The position numbers were made by a program, and so were the translations under genes. The notes below the pieces were generated by a model, which was given only the letters and a program-made list of their open reading frames with translations, ran no database searches and had not been told where the DNA came from. Of a stretch of 63,287 nucleotides of DNA, positions 1 through 8,106 are shown piece after piece (within the stretch, counting starts at the first letter, position 1; every line of letters starts with the position of its first letter). Source of the stretch: a virus; the IMG/VR virus record IMGVR_UViG_3300042868_006184, positions 1 to 63,287 of that record; one strand, 5' to 3'.

Positions 1-127
1 CTATTGATTATCAATAAGTTAAGATATTAATGCAAAATATATTCGCAGGAAAGTTGCAATTAAAGAAAAAGTTTATATCTTTGTATCACCAAAGCAATTA
101 CGCAATGGGTAAATTAAATAATTATGA
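1..127. repeat. Left terminal inverted repeat, 127 bp
   Basis: The first 127 bases are the exact reverse complement of the last 127. Identity stops one base into codon 2 of the first gene, so each copy holds a whole promoter, leader and ATG. The outermost bases hold a dyad, TATTGAT-T-ATCAATA (2-16). This fits a linear genome with terminal repeats, a hairpin telomere, or a divergent control region of a circular genome cut here by assembly. Confidence 0.97.
54..123 (+). promoter_or_regulatory. Early promoter and structured leader, copy 1
   Basis: TTG at 54-56, a 19-base spacer and TATCTTTG at 76-83 match the Bacteroidota sigma consensus (TTTG / TAnnTTTG). The leader continues with CACCAAAGCAATTACGCAATGG and then AAATTAAAT just before the ATG at 124. 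The pattern CCA-AA-GC-N6-GC-RA-TGG can fold into a small two-part hairpin. It recurs in all four copies of this unit. Confidence 0.85.
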
Positions 128-513
128 AAATTCAATTAGAACAAAACGAATCAGAGGAATACTTTTACAATGCACTTTGCAATGGACTTAGCTACATTAG
201 TGACTATGGTCTTGCTCTTGACTTTGATAAAGGAGCATACAAAGATGCTAAAGAAAGCCTTGTAGCTAAACAAAAAGATACTTGCTTTGAGGACGTACTT
301 ATGGAATTGCTTAGAATGGGTGGTACTCTAACAATGATTGATGAAGAAGGTGAAGGAGATATGACTAAATCAATCACAATCAAAGAAGTACACGAAAGAG
401 TGGCTCAAACTCCTTTTAGTCACCTTGTAAACATGGTAGATGGTAATGACGATGCAGAAACGGCTGACGTTATTCTTCAAACAGTTTTCTTTCAAGAAAT
501 AGTATTCGGATAA
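124..513 (+). CDS. Hypothetical early protein, 129 aa
   Basis: First gene from the left end. Its ATG lies inside the terminal repeat and is expressed from promoter copy 1. The protein is acidic, mostly helical in pattern, with no signal peptide or membrane segment, and has a Glu/Asp-rich stretch near residues 72-80. I do not recognise a domain. Its position in an early operon next to a methyltransferase suggests a host-takeover or anti-defence role, which is inference only. Confidence 0.8.
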   Translation: MKIQLEQNESEEYFYNALCNGLSYISDYGLALDFDKGAYKDAKESLVAKQKDTCFEDVLMELLRMGGTLTMIDEEGEGDMTKSITIKEVHERVAQTPFSHLVNMVDGNDDAETADVILQTVFFQEIVFG

Positions 514-573
514 CAAAAAATACAGGGATGCGACTTGATACGCATAATTTTTTAAATATAACATAAAAAAATC

Positions 574-813
574 ATGGACTGGAAAAATAGCCTAGACAAA
601 TATCTTACCACCGAACCTCAAGACAATTTTGAGGATTGGTGTGAAGAAGTAGTAAATAGCTTTAGCGATGCGTTTTATACGCAAAATGAAGCATGGATTG
701 AAGAACATAGTGGGCAATGCAATAAATGGCTCAATTCATTGTATAATCGTAACAAGGACGCAAGTGAATCGTCACTAATAATACAACGGGCATTTAATAA
801 TTATGGCAGGTAA
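574..813 (+). CDS. Hypothetical acidic protein, 79 aa
   Basis: Small acidic, tryptophan-rich cytoplasmic protein (W3, W22, W41, W52) lying 60 bases after the first gene. I see no known motif. The 115 bases that follow hold only a weak CTGCT/AGCAG hairpin and no gene. Confidence 0.7.
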   Translation: MDWKNSLDKYLTTEPQDNFEDWCEEVVNSFSDAFYTQNEAWIEEHSGQCNKWLNSLYNRNKDASESSLIIQRAFNNYGR

Positions 814-928
814 CGGACGAGGCTAAACAATCGTTTTAATGTGGTTTATACCTTGTTAACTGCTGGTGTGGTTTATTTAGCAGGATTTTGATTTGAAAAC
901 GAATAGAAAATTTAAAAAGTTTTAGAGT

Positions 929-1681
929 ATGAAATATATGGGAAGTAAGGCGAGATTTAGTAAAGAGATTTTGCCGATAATATTAAAAGACAGAACATCC
1001 GAACAATGGTATATTGAGCCATTTGCAGGAGGTATGAACGCAATTTGTGAAGTAGGTGGCAATAGACTTGCTAATGACAAAAATTTGCACCTAATAGCAA
1101 TGTGGAAAGGTTTATCAGAAAATCGTGAAAGACCTACTGAAATATCAAAGGAACTTTATAACAAAGCAAGAACTGAATATAATAACGGAACTAATATAGA
1201 ATTTGACGATTTTATGATTGGGTGGATTGGTTGGATGGGTTCTGCAAATGGTAGATTTTTTGATGGTGGATATTCTGGTAAATCAAATACAAAAATTGGA
1301 ACGGTAAGAGATTACATTAAGGAAGCAATAAGTAATATTAAAAAGCAATTACCAAAGATGATAGGCGTTCAATTTGAGAACAAAGATTATACTGAATTGG
1401 AAATACCCGCAAACAGTATTATTTATTGCGACATTCCATATCAAGGAACTAAACAATATTCCACATCAAAAGACTTTAATCATTCAAATTTTTGGATTTG
1501 GTGCAGAGAAAAGGCAAAACAAGGACACACAATTTTCGTAAGTGAATATGAAGCACCTACTGACTTTGAATGTGTTTGGCAAACGGAAGCAAAATCTTCT
1601 TTATCGGCAAATGGTGTGATAGGTGGAAACAAGGTGAGTGTGGAAAAACTTTTTAAATTTTCTCCCACAAATGCTAATTAG
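929..1681 (+). CDS. D12-class adenine DNA methyltransferase
   Basis: Probable N6-adenine DNA methyltransferase of the Dam/D12 class, which moves a methyl group from S-adenosylmethionine to DNA adenine. The N-terminus has the KYMGSKxR start typical of this class. It is followed by a FAGG S-adenosylmethionine-binding motif (near residue 32). The catalytic DPPY motif appears as CDIPYQGTKQY around residue 170. At 250 aa it is close to the usual length. No cognate nuclease sits beside it, so protection from host restriction or epigenetic regulation is the likely role. It is one of three unrelated DNA methyltransferases in the window. Confidence 0.88.
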   Translation: MKYMGSKARFSKEILPIILKDRTSEQWYIEPFAGGMNAICEVGGNRLANDKNLHLIAMWKGLSENRERPTEISKELYNKARTEYNNGTNIEFDDFMIGWIGWMGSANGRFFDGGYSGKSNTKIGTVRDYIKEAISNIKKQLPKMIGVQFENKDYTELEIPANSIIYCDIPYQGTKQYSTSKDFNHSNFWIWCREKAKQGHTIFVSEYEAPTDFECVWQTEAKSSLSANGVIGGNKVSVEKLFKFSPTNAN

Positions 1682-1750
1682 AAGCACTATCGTAGCACTT
1701 GCAGGTAACTACCTATCTCCAAAAATTACTCACAAAGCAAAAATAAACAC

Positions 1751-2317
1751 ATGGAAAGCATAGAACCAATAGTCAGTATAATTATTCTAAAAAATAGAGA
1801 GAATGAGAATATAAGCCATTGTTATAGTAGCATGAATGTTGTTCAAAATAGTAACAGGTTTGAGTTTAACGAAGATAAAAAAGTAATTGATGAAGTATGT
1901 GGGATTCATGTAAATGTCAAGGAATGCACCATTAAAACGCTATTAAGCACTTTACTTGAATGCCAAACTAGATATGCTTGTATTATAAAATCAAATGTGT
2001 TGGTGGAGGATAATTTTTTAACTGAAATGTTATTTCACTATGAGAATATCAAGAACTCTGGTATCGTATATTTGCTTGAAGATATGAAAGAACACGAAAT
2101 TACTCCCATGCCAAACAATGATGATGAATTTACTCCTTTGCTTTTAGGTATCAATAGTGGTGCAATTAAAAGAGATATTTTCTTCTTTAGAACGTATGTT
2201 GTTCACGAATTAGAAAATAGGGATTGCGATACTATCATTGATAATATCTTCAAATATTGTGTTAATAATGGGAGATTCATCTATGCAATTACAAGCAGTT
2301 TTATACTTAAAAAGTAG
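1751..2317 (+). CDS. Glycosyltransferase-2-like protein
   Basis: 188-aa protein beginning with a VSIIILKNR strand typical of GT-A-fold enzymes. It later has an IIKSNVLVEDNFL segment that resembles the nucleotide-sugar binding region in position, although a clear DxD is missing. It is short for a family 2 glycosyltransferase and may be degenerate. The TAG stop shows that TAG is not recoded. Three better glycosyltransferases occur elsewhere (6560, 31340, 39528). Confidence 0.5.
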   Translation: MESIEPIVSIIILKNRENENISHCYSSMNVVQNSNRFEFNEDKKVIDEVCGIHVNVKECTIKTLLSTLLECQTRYACIIKSNVLVEDNFLTEMLFHYENIKNSGIVYLLEDMKEHEITPMPNNDDEFTPLLLGINSGAIKRDIFFFRTYVVHELENRDCDTIIDNIFKYCVNNGRFIYAITSSFILKK

Positions 2318-2356
2318 GTAATTTTAGTATGTTAATAACTTTATATAAAATAAAAG

Positions 2357-2426
2357 TTGTAATTAAATAAAAAGATATTATATTTGTATCACCAAAGCAA
2401 TTCAGCGATGGTTAAATTAAATAAAA
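2357..2426 (+). promoter_or_regulatory. Early promoter and structured leader, copy 2
   Basis: TTG at 2357-2359, a 19-base spacer and TATATTTG at 2379-2386 are followed by a leader nearly identical to that of the terminal repeat, including CCAAAGC-N6-GCGATGG and AAATTAAAT. It sits directly upstream of the small gene at 2427 and should drive the recombination genes after it. Confidence 0.83.
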
Positions 2427-2606
2427 ATGAAAGCAACAAATTGGATTCCAAAACCTAGCGACTTAGTTAGATGGGAAGGTAAAATTTTTAAAGTTGTTAG
2501 TATTGATTTCGGAGGTAAGTGTAGAATCAAACAATTTACAACTACAAAAAGAATTGGCAAGACATTTACAGATATTGATGTATCTGAACTTAAAAAAGTG
2601 AGTTAA
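2427..2606 (+). CDS. Small basic beta-rich protein, 59 aa
   Basis: Short gene directly after promoter/leader copy 2, starting at the ATG that follows the conserved AAATTAAAT tract. The product alternates hydrophobic and basic residues and looks like a small SH3/KOW-type barrel, similar in pattern to the small minus-strand genes at 32167 and 62979. Function unknown. Confidence 0.68.
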   Translation: MKATNWIPKPSDLVRWEGKIFKVVSIDFGGKCRIKQFTTTKRIGKTFTDIDVSELKKVS

Positions 2607-2635
2607 AAATTTTAAAAATAACTAAATTATAAATT

Positions 2636-2908
2636 ATGACAAAAATACTCCAAACAACAATCGTAAACGATAACGATGTTCAGATTATCGTAGATTTTGA
2701 AGCTACTCAAAACTATAATGAAATTGAGTATCCAGATGAGCAACCGAACAGCATGGAAATGACCTATATTTATAGAATCCTTCGTGTATCGTTGGTAATG
2801 GGTAAGAATACCTTAGATATTACCAACAAATGCAAGGATACAGACTTTAGGGAGTTCCTACATGAGCAGATTGATATAGATATTCACGACTTGTTTGAAC
2901 CTAGATAA
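2636..2908 (+). CDS. Hypothetical protein, 90 aa
   Basis: Acidic 90-aa protein with a predicted beta-rich N-terminal half and a helical C-terminus ending in an acidic IDIDIHDLF stretch. No domain recognised. It sits 30 bases after the small gene at 2427 and just ahead of the recombination genes, so it is probably co-transcribed from copy 2. Confidence 0.72.
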   Translation: MTKILQTTIVNDNDVQIIVDFEATQNYNEIEYPDEQPNSMEMTYIYRILRVSLVMGKNTLDITNKCKDTDFREFLHEQIDIDIHDLFEPR

Positions 2909-2916
2909 TTGATAGC

Positions 2917-3138
2917 ATGAAGAAACTACTTTATAGCAAGATAATTAAATTACTTAGCGAAAACAATTTAGTGCAGGATGCTATCATGGATTCACTCCAA
3001 CAATCAAAGTTTATAATATCAAAAGATTCACTTTATAGCACTTTGCGAGAGATGGTAAGAAAGAACCTTATTCAGAGGTTAGATAGTCCATTAGGCTTTA
3101 AAAATAACATTTATTATATCACAAAAAAAACCAATTAA
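2917..3138 (+). CDS. Small winged-helix-like protein, 73 aa
   Basis: A helix-turn-helix-like arrangement (residues 5-55) is followed by a short wing ending in NNIYYITKK, which resembles a winged-helix DNA-binding domain. It is eight bases from its upstream neighbour and six from recT, so it is likely in the same operon. A local regulator or replication accessory is possible. Confidence 0.65.
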   Translation: MKKLLYSKIIKLLSENNLVQDAIMDSLQQSKFIISKDSLYSTLREMVRKNLIQRLDSPLGFKNNIYYITKKTN

Positions 3139-3144
3139 AAAATT

Positions 3145-4101
3145 ATGGCAAAATCACAAGAGAGCAATGCTCCAGCGAAAGCACAAGAAACGCAAACAAC
3201 ACAAGTTGCAAATCCAAATACCAAAATGTCAAATTTAGGTGTAAAAGACTTATTTAGTCAGCCAATGATTAAAGCAAAGTTTTCGGAGTTATTAGGCAAA
3301 AGAGCAAGTCAGTTTATGACAAGTGTATTACAAATCGTAGCAAGTAACGATATGCTAAAAAATGCAGATGCAGTTACTATCTTTAATGCCTCGTTAATGA
3401 GTGCAACACTAGACCTACCAATTAACAACAATTTAGGCTTTGCTTATATCGTTCCATTCAATAATCGTCAAAAGGATGGCAATTTTAAAGTAGAAGCATC
3501 GTTTCAGATAGGTTATAAAGGATTCAAGCAATTAGCAATTAGAAGTGGGCAATATCTTAGCTTGGATTCAAAGCCAGTGTTTGAGGGACAAAAAATTCAA
3601 GACAACACGTTCTTGGGTTATCACTTTGATTGGTCAGCTAAAACAAGCGATAAAATCGTAGGATATGCAAGTAATTTCGTATTACACAATGGATTTGAAA
3701 GTACATTCTATATGGATTTCGCAGATGTAGAAGCACACGCAAAGAAGTATTCTCAAAGTTACAAAAAAGGATATGGCTTTTGGGCAGATGGATTCGATAA
3801 AATGGCTTTAAAAACTGTTACCAAGCTACATTTGAATAGTGGTGAAGCACCTTTGTCAATAGAGATGCAAACAGCGATAGAAAGCGACTTATCAATCGTT
3901 AGAGAGGATGGTGCAATCACTTACCCAGATAATGAACATAAATTGCCATCAATTGCAGAGGTTTCAGCAGATAAAGAGAAAGCAAGGGTTATAGAGCATA
4001 TAAACTCACTTACAACTATTGAGCAACTTCAAGCATTTAGAGATACGGCAAAAGCCAATGGATGCGAAACTGAATTAAACGACAAAATTTTATCAATCTA
4101 A
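3145..4101 (+). CDS. recT: RecT family single-strand annealing protein
   Basis: RecT-like recombinase (318 aa) that binds single-stranded DNA and anneals complementary strands during phage recombination and repair. After a disordered Ala/Gln/Thr-rich N-terminus (1-25), the conserved core runs to about residue 230 and includes LPINNNLGFAYIVPF and FQIGYKGFKQLAIRSG, hallmarks of the family. A C-terminal helical tail follows. The partner exonuclease is two genes downstream, giving a RecET-like pair split by a small regulator-like gene. Confidence 0.93.
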   Translation: MAKSQESNAPAKAQETQTTQVANPNTKMSNLGVKDLFSQPMIKAKFSELLGKRASQFMTSVLQIVASNDMLKNADAVTIFNASLMSATLDLPINNNLGFAYIVPFNNRQKDGNFKVEASFQIGYKGFKQLAIRSGQYLSLDSKPVFEGQKIQDNTFLGYHFDWSAKTSDKIVGYASNFVLHNGFESTFYMDFADVEAHAKKYSQSYKKGYGFWADGFDKMALKTVTKLHLNSGEAPLSIEMQTAIESDLSIVREDGAITYPDNEHKLPSIAEVSADKEKARVIEHINSLTTIEQLQAFRDTAKANGCETELNDKILSI

Positions 4102-4116
4102 TAAATAAAAATAATC

Positions 4117-4398
4117 ATGCAAGTAAATAAAATAGCACTAACAAAAAGTCTAAAAGTATTAAGAGCAATTAAGCACCCACTAAGACAACAAATTATAAAC
4201 AAAATAGAAAGCGAAGGTTCAATAAATGTCACTCAATTGATAGCATCATTTGATTTAGTGCAGTCGGTTGTTTCACAACAACTAGCTATACTTAGAAATG
4301 CAGAACTTGTTATTGCAAAAAGAGATGGTAAGCAAGTATTCTACTCAATAAACTTAGAGAGAATAGAATTAATCAATAACTTAATTAGCCAATTTTAA
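4117..4398 (+). CDS. ArsR-like winged-helix regulator
   Basis: 93-aa winged helix of the ArsR type. IKHPLRQQII, a recognition helix around QSVVSQQLAILRNAEL and a wing with KRDGKQVFYSI match the family. The metal-binding cysteines of classical ArsR/SmtB sensors are absent, so it is not a metal sensor. Lying between recT and the exonuclease gene, it probably regulates the early operon or acts as a DNA-binding accessory. Confidence 0.82.
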   Translation: MQVNKIALTKSLKVLRAIKHPLRQQIINKIESEGSINVTQLIASFDLVQSVVSQQLAILRNAELVIAKRDGKQVFYSINLERIELINNLISQF

Positions 4399-4403
4399 TT
4401 ATC

Positions 4404-5120
4404 ATGCCAAGCGAAATATTGTTTCGTGCATCCAAAGTAGGTGCATTAACGACTAATCCTAAAAGTGTTGAGGACAAAAAAGCAAATAACCTTTCAGAAG
4501 GTGCTAAGACGTTTGTAGAAGAGGTTTGGTTGCAAAAGAATCATAATTATAGAGAAGTAGTGGTTACAGACCAAATGATTAAAGGAAACGAGGGTGAGCA
4601 GGATGCTATGGACTTAATTCTTAAAGTACGCAAAGATGGTATCTTTAGAGAGAAGTACAAGGGTGAGCAGTTATACAACAAGTTTGTGACAGGCAATCCA
4701 GATATAGTAATTCCACAAATCAAAGTTGTTGAGGATACAAAATGTTCTTTTACCATCAAAACATTCATGTCTTCTGAAATGAAAGTTATTTACGAATGGC
4801 AATTACGTTCTTATATGTCTTTACTTCGTGATAATGGAATTGATGTCGATACCGCTCGTTTAATGTATTGCTTAGTTCAAACACCTCAAAGAGTTATTGA
4901 GGAAGAGAAAAAGCGTTACTACTTTAAGTTCGGATGCGATGAAGATAATCAAGATTACATTGATATTTGCAAACAAATTGACCTTAACCATAACATTGAC
5001 CACATACCTTTAGAAAAGCGTTTAAAGACCTTTGAAATCAAGCATGACGAGGAGAAAATTAAGTTGTTGGAAGCAAAGATTTGGAAGGCAAGGGAGTATT
5101 ATGATACAATAAGTTTATAA
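4404..5120 (+). CDS. YqaJ-like PD-(D/E)XK exonuclease
   Basis: 238-aa nuclease of the YqaJ/lambda-exonuclease-like group, expected to resect double-stranded DNA and hand single strands to RecT. Visible motifs are GNEGEQDAM (the Glu helix, near residue 63), GNPDIV (acidic metal ligand, near 96) and VEDTKCS (the D/E-x-K motif, near 107). These are followed by WQLRSYM, the Gln motif helix usual in this family. The gene starts five bases after the ArsR-like gene. Confidence 0.85.
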   Translation: MPSEILFRASKVGALTTNPKSVEDKKANNLSEGAKTFVEEVWLQKNHNYREVVVTDQMIKGNEGEQDAMDLILKVRKDGIFREKYKGEQLYNKFVTGNPDIVIPQIKVVEDTKCSFTIKTFMSSEMKVIYEWQLRSYMSLLRDNGIDVDTARLMYCLVQTPQRVIEEEKKRYYFKFGCDEDNQDYIDICKQIDLNHNIDHIPLEKRLKTFEIKHDEEKIKLLEAKIWKAREYYDTISL

Positions 5121-5200
5121 AACAATATAGGTGTGTCCAAACATTACAGAAAATAAGCGAAGAATAAGTATGTCAGCAGAGTAATGATGTGGTAATTTCT

Positions 5201-5320
5201 ATGAAGCCAATGATTTTAATACTTTCTTGTTGGTGGAGAACAAGCACACTTATAAATTTATTATGTGTCAAAGCATATAAAATAGCAATTATCAATCAAA
5301 TCATATTTAAAAACATATAA
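5201..5320 (+). CDS. Possible 39-aa peptide in an intergenic stretch
   Basis: The 200 bases between the exonuclease gene and the gene at 5323 hold one open frame with an ATG at 5201, ending three bases before the next gene. The peptide is hydrophobic, with two tryptophans and one possible membrane segment. No homology is recognised and it may be chance. Confidence 0.3.
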   Translation: MKPMILILSCWWRTSTLINLLCVKAYKIAIINQIIFKNI

Positions 5321-5322
5321 AA

Positions 5323-5541
5323 ATGGAAAAGCAAACAGCAGTAGAATGGTTAGAAATGCAGATAGTTAAACTTGAAAAAGATTATGCTATCCCACATAAA
5401 ATTTATAAGTTATGCGAACAAGCCAAAGAAATGGAAAAAAAACAGATAATAGATGCCGTATATGATGGTATGGGAACAAATTTTGACCCTAACATGGGTA
5501 GAGCAAGACAATATTACAATCAAAAATATAAACAAGACTAA
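5323..5541 (+). CDS. Small conserved-type phage protein, 72 aa
   Basis: Helical protein with a TAVEWLE start and an EQAKEMEKKQIIDAV core, ending in a Tyr-rich RQYYNQKY tail. This pattern is common in short proteins of Bacteroidota phages and prophages. Function is unknown. Confidence 0.8.
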   Translation: MEKQTAVEWLEMQIVKLEKDYAIPHKIYKLCEQAKEMEKKQIIDAVYDGMGTNFDPNMGRARQYYNQKYKQD

Positions 5542-5542
5542 G

Positions 5543-5839
5543 ATGCAAAAGATATACATAAGTGGTAAGATTACTGGCATGGTCGATGAAGCAAGAGTTT
5601 TATTCGACAAAGCAGAAATTAAACTTAAAGAGATGGGGTTTCATCCTATCAATCCAATGAATTTACCAGATAATCACGATAAAAAATGGACTTCATATCT
5701 AAAAGTATGTATCAAGGCTATGTGTGATTGCGATTCTATTTATATGCTTGAAAATTGGAGAATGAGTAAGGGTGCAGGTTTAGAATATTTTTTAGCGAAA
5801 AAACTTAACATGGATATTATCTATGAATCTCAAAAGTAA
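5543..5839 (+). CDS. DUF4406 protein, nucleoside deoxyribosyltransferase-like
   Basis: 98-aa protein of the DUF4406 type, a compact relative of nucleoside 2-deoxyribosyltransferases. It begins YISGKITG, has the HPINPMNLPD loop, and contains the CDSIYMLENWRMSKGAGLE segment with the Ser-x-Gly-Ala-x-x-Glu signature. The frame is open further upstream to 5453, but the start at 5543 gives the conserved N-terminus and avoids overlap. It may act in nucleotide salvage or modification. Confidence 0.83.
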   Translation: MQKIYISGKITGMVDEARVLFDKAEIKLKEMGFHPINPMNLPDNHDKKWTSYLKVCIKAMCDCDSIYMLENWRMSKGAGLEYFLAKKLNMDIIYESQK

Positions 5840-6056
5840 AACCAATATACACTTCCTTCAGCACTTATTATTTAGACTTCATTATAGGTTATTTCTCATA
5901 GGAACAAACAAAGCAAACAAGAGTGACTACGAAATTAATGAGGATGAAATTACAAAAATGAAAACAATAGTTGAAATAAGTAAGTGCGAAAACGAATTGA
6001 TTAAGCAAAAAGTTATATTTTTGTCACAGATTAAATCAATAAAAAGTGAAGATTAA
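5823..6056 (+). CDS. Hypothetical protein, 77 aa
   Basis: Overlaps the end of the DUF4406 gene by 17 bases. A basic, histidine/leucine-rich N-terminus precedes a charged helical C-terminal half. A later ATG inside the frame could give only the helical 32-residue part. Nothing recognised. Confidence 0.45.
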   Translation: MNLKSKTNIHFLQHLLFRLHYRLFLIGTNKANKSDYEINEDEITKMKTIVEISKCENELIKQKVIFLSQIKSIKSED

Positions 6057-6075
6057 GTGTGTAAGGCAAATAGCA

Positions 6076-6249
6076 ATGATAGATATAACTAAGGAGTTAA
6101 GGAGATGTCAAAAAAGAACTCAATATGCAATAGATGGGGTGAAATACTTTGAATATTGGAATCTTAATGCAAAGGATGTTTTTACAAAAAAACAAGCAAA
6201 ATTGAATAGATTACTTAAAATAAACGTATTAAATTATCAAAAGAAATAG
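6076..6249 (+). CDS. Small basic protein, 57 aa
   Basis: Basic helical protein, rich in Lys and Arg. I chose the ATG at 6076. A GTG at 6046 would add ten residues but overlaps the previous gene. No known domain. Confidence 0.5.
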   Translation: MIDITKELRRCQKRTQYAIDGVKYFEYWNLNAKDVFTKKQAKLNRLLKINVLNYQKK

Positions 6250-6251
6250 AG

Positions 6252-6539
6252 ATGGAAACCTTTGAAGCAACAAAAGAAAAATTAACAGAATTTATTGCAA
6301 ACACAATACTTGCTCAAAGTGGTAATGTTGAAAAGCCAAACTTTACTAATAGGCACTTTATGAATACTATAATTATCTTCCAAAACGCATTGATGGATAA
6401 GATGTATGATAATCAAAACTACGATGATATGGATATTGAAGACCGCTTAAAGATGGTTGAAACTTGTGGTAACGAATTAAGAAAATTGATACATACCTAT
6501 ACAGGATTAGATACACATAAAATAGAAGATTTCCTTTAA
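6252..6539 (+). CDS. Hypothetical protein, 95 aa
   Basis: All-helical, mildly acidic protein starting three bases after the previous stop. No motif recognised. It is cytoplasmic by composition. Confidence 0.72.
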   Translation: METFEATKEKLTEFIANTILAQSGNVEKPNFTNRHFMNTIIIFQNALMDKMYDNQNYDDMDIEDRLKMVETCGNELRKLIHTYTGLDTHKIEDFL

Positions 6540-6559
6540 ACATTAATAAATTAACAATT

Positions 6560-7273
6560 ATGAAATTAGCAGTATTAATACCTACCTACCAGCGTTCAGA
6601 TGGCAAAACACCTTTCTACTTAAAAAGAGCCATTGATTCAGTAATGGAACAACACCACGAAGACTTCAAAATATTTGTTATTGGTGATAGATACGAGAAT
6701 AATTTGGAATTTGAATCCATATTAAGCCAATACGACAAAGATAAACTTGAATATATCAATTTGCCTATTGCATTAGAAAGAGATGCTTACGGACACAATA
6801 AACTAGCTTTATGGAACTATGGAGGGGTTAATGCAAATAACGTAGGAGTTGAAATGATACTCAAACAAGGATTAAAGTATGTATGCCATTTAGACCATGA
6901 CGATAGATGGGCAAAACGACACCTAAAAGCTATTAATGATTGCATAGAAAGTACAGGTGCAGACTTTATATGCACTAAATCAACTTACAAAGATGTAGGA
7001 ACATTGCCACAATTGTACACAGATAAAAAGTTTGTAAAGATTAGTCCACGTCCAGAAACATTGATTCATTCAAGCACTTGCATAAACTTTGAAACGATAC
7101 ATTTTAGATATAGGGATTTGTTTACCGAAAGAGGTAGTGTAGGTATGCCTAGCGATGCTGATATGTGGTTGCGAATAGGTGCTTATGTAGATATTCTCCC
7201 ACAAATAAATGCCTACATGGTAAATGAGGTTACTTGTATGCACGATGAAGAGGGATTTGAACGATTAAAATAA
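6560..7273 (+). CDS. Family 2 glycosyltransferase
   Basis: 237-aa GT-A-fold enzyme that would move a sugar from a nucleotide donor to a protein, lipid or glycan acceptor. The N-terminal LAVLIPTYQRSD strand-loop and a DxD-type metal and nucleotide-sugar site in HLDHDDRW (near residues 113-120) are typical of family 2. No membrane segment is present. With the other glycosyltransferases and the PglD-like and DegT-like genes it suggests glycan decoration of virion proteins or of the host surface. Confidence 0.87.
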   Translation: MKLAVLIPTYQRSDGKTPFYLKRAIDSVMEQHHEDFKIFVIGDRYENNLEFESILSQYDKDKLEYINLPIALERDAYGHNKLALWNYGGVNANNVGVEMILKQGLKYVCHLDHDDRWAKRHLKAINDCIESTGADFICTKSTYKDVGTLPQLYTDKKFVKISPRPETLIHSSTCINFETIHFRYRDLFTERGSVGMPSDADMWLRIGAYVDILPQINAYMVNEVTCMHDEEGFERLK

Positions 7274-7300
7274 TAAATATTAAAAAAAAACTTAAAAATT

Positions 7301-7540
7301 ATGTTAGAAGAAAAAAAACAATCAGAAGTAAGAAAGTCGTGGGAATACGAAAATGGAGTTCCTACTAACTTTAAAGTTACAACAGTAGACAAAGAATATG
7401 ATTTTGTGCATCCAGATAAAGTGAAGGAAATTGTTAGTAGATTTGAGAAAAGAATACTTGATTTAGAACAAAGCATAGCCTTTCAAAAAGCTACTTTAAA
7501 CAAAATAAATAGATTGATTTCAGACACTAATCCTTTCTAA
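7301..7540 (+). CDS. Small coiled-coil protein, 79 aa
   Basis: An N-terminal beta-like part is followed by a heptad-patterned helix (residues 45-75). No domain recognised. It is six bases from the next gene, so probably co-transcribed. Confidence 0.68.
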   Translation: MLEEKKQSEVRKSWEYENGVPTNFKVTTVDKEYDFVHPDKVKEIVSRFEKRILDLEQSIAFQKATLNKINRLISDTNPF

Positions 7541-7545
7541 AAGCC

Positions 7546-8106
7546 ATGAGAAAATATAACATAAAAAGGCTTAGATTCCTTCAAGAGAACGAATGGAAGT
7601 GTAGTTGCATAACTCTAGTGGGAACATATATTATTAACTTGAATCAAATGGGTATTTATAGTTTATTAGAACCAATGCACAATTTTAATATAGGCAATTT
7701 TGATGAATTGTTTGAGGCAAAAGACAAAGCACAAGAACATTTTGAAAACCTGCTAATGCCATATCTTCAAGAAGTACAAGACAAAAACCATTTAGATATT
7801 CATTATCATGCAAACGAATGGATAAAAAATATACATGAGATAGAGATTGCCAGAGAACGATTGATAAGAGAAACAAACCTTGAATGGACTAGCGAATATG
7901 TAGTACAAGCAATACAAATGTTCGTCAAAAACTTAGTTTCAGAGGGTGATACAAATAAAACCCTTGTTGACTTTAGAAAATATTTTTATAACTTTACAAA
8001 ATATAGAATTAATAATGCTTCCACAAATAGTAAAAAAGGAAAAGGAACAAATGACACTCGCAATAGCGAACAAAGATTGCAAGATGCTTTTCAAATGTTT
8101 GACTAA
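7546..8106 (+). CDS. Hypothetical protein, 186 aa
   Basis: The N-terminal 80 residues are mixed. The C-terminal part has a helical WTSEYVVQAIQMFVKNL segment and a polar Lys/Gly/Thr-rich tail. This resembles small replication-associated proteins of Bacteroidota phages in pattern, but I cannot name a family. Its end overlaps the next gene in another frame. Confidence 0.7.
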   Translation: MRKYNIKRLRFLQENEWKCSCITLVGTYIINLNQMGIYSLLEPMHNFNIGNFDELFEAKDKAQEHFENLLMPYLQEVQDKNHLDIHYHANEWIKNIHEIEIARERLIRETNLEWTSEYVVQAIQMFVKNLVSEGDTNKTLVDFRKYFYNFTKYRINNASTNSKKGKGTNDTRNSEQRLQDAFQMFD

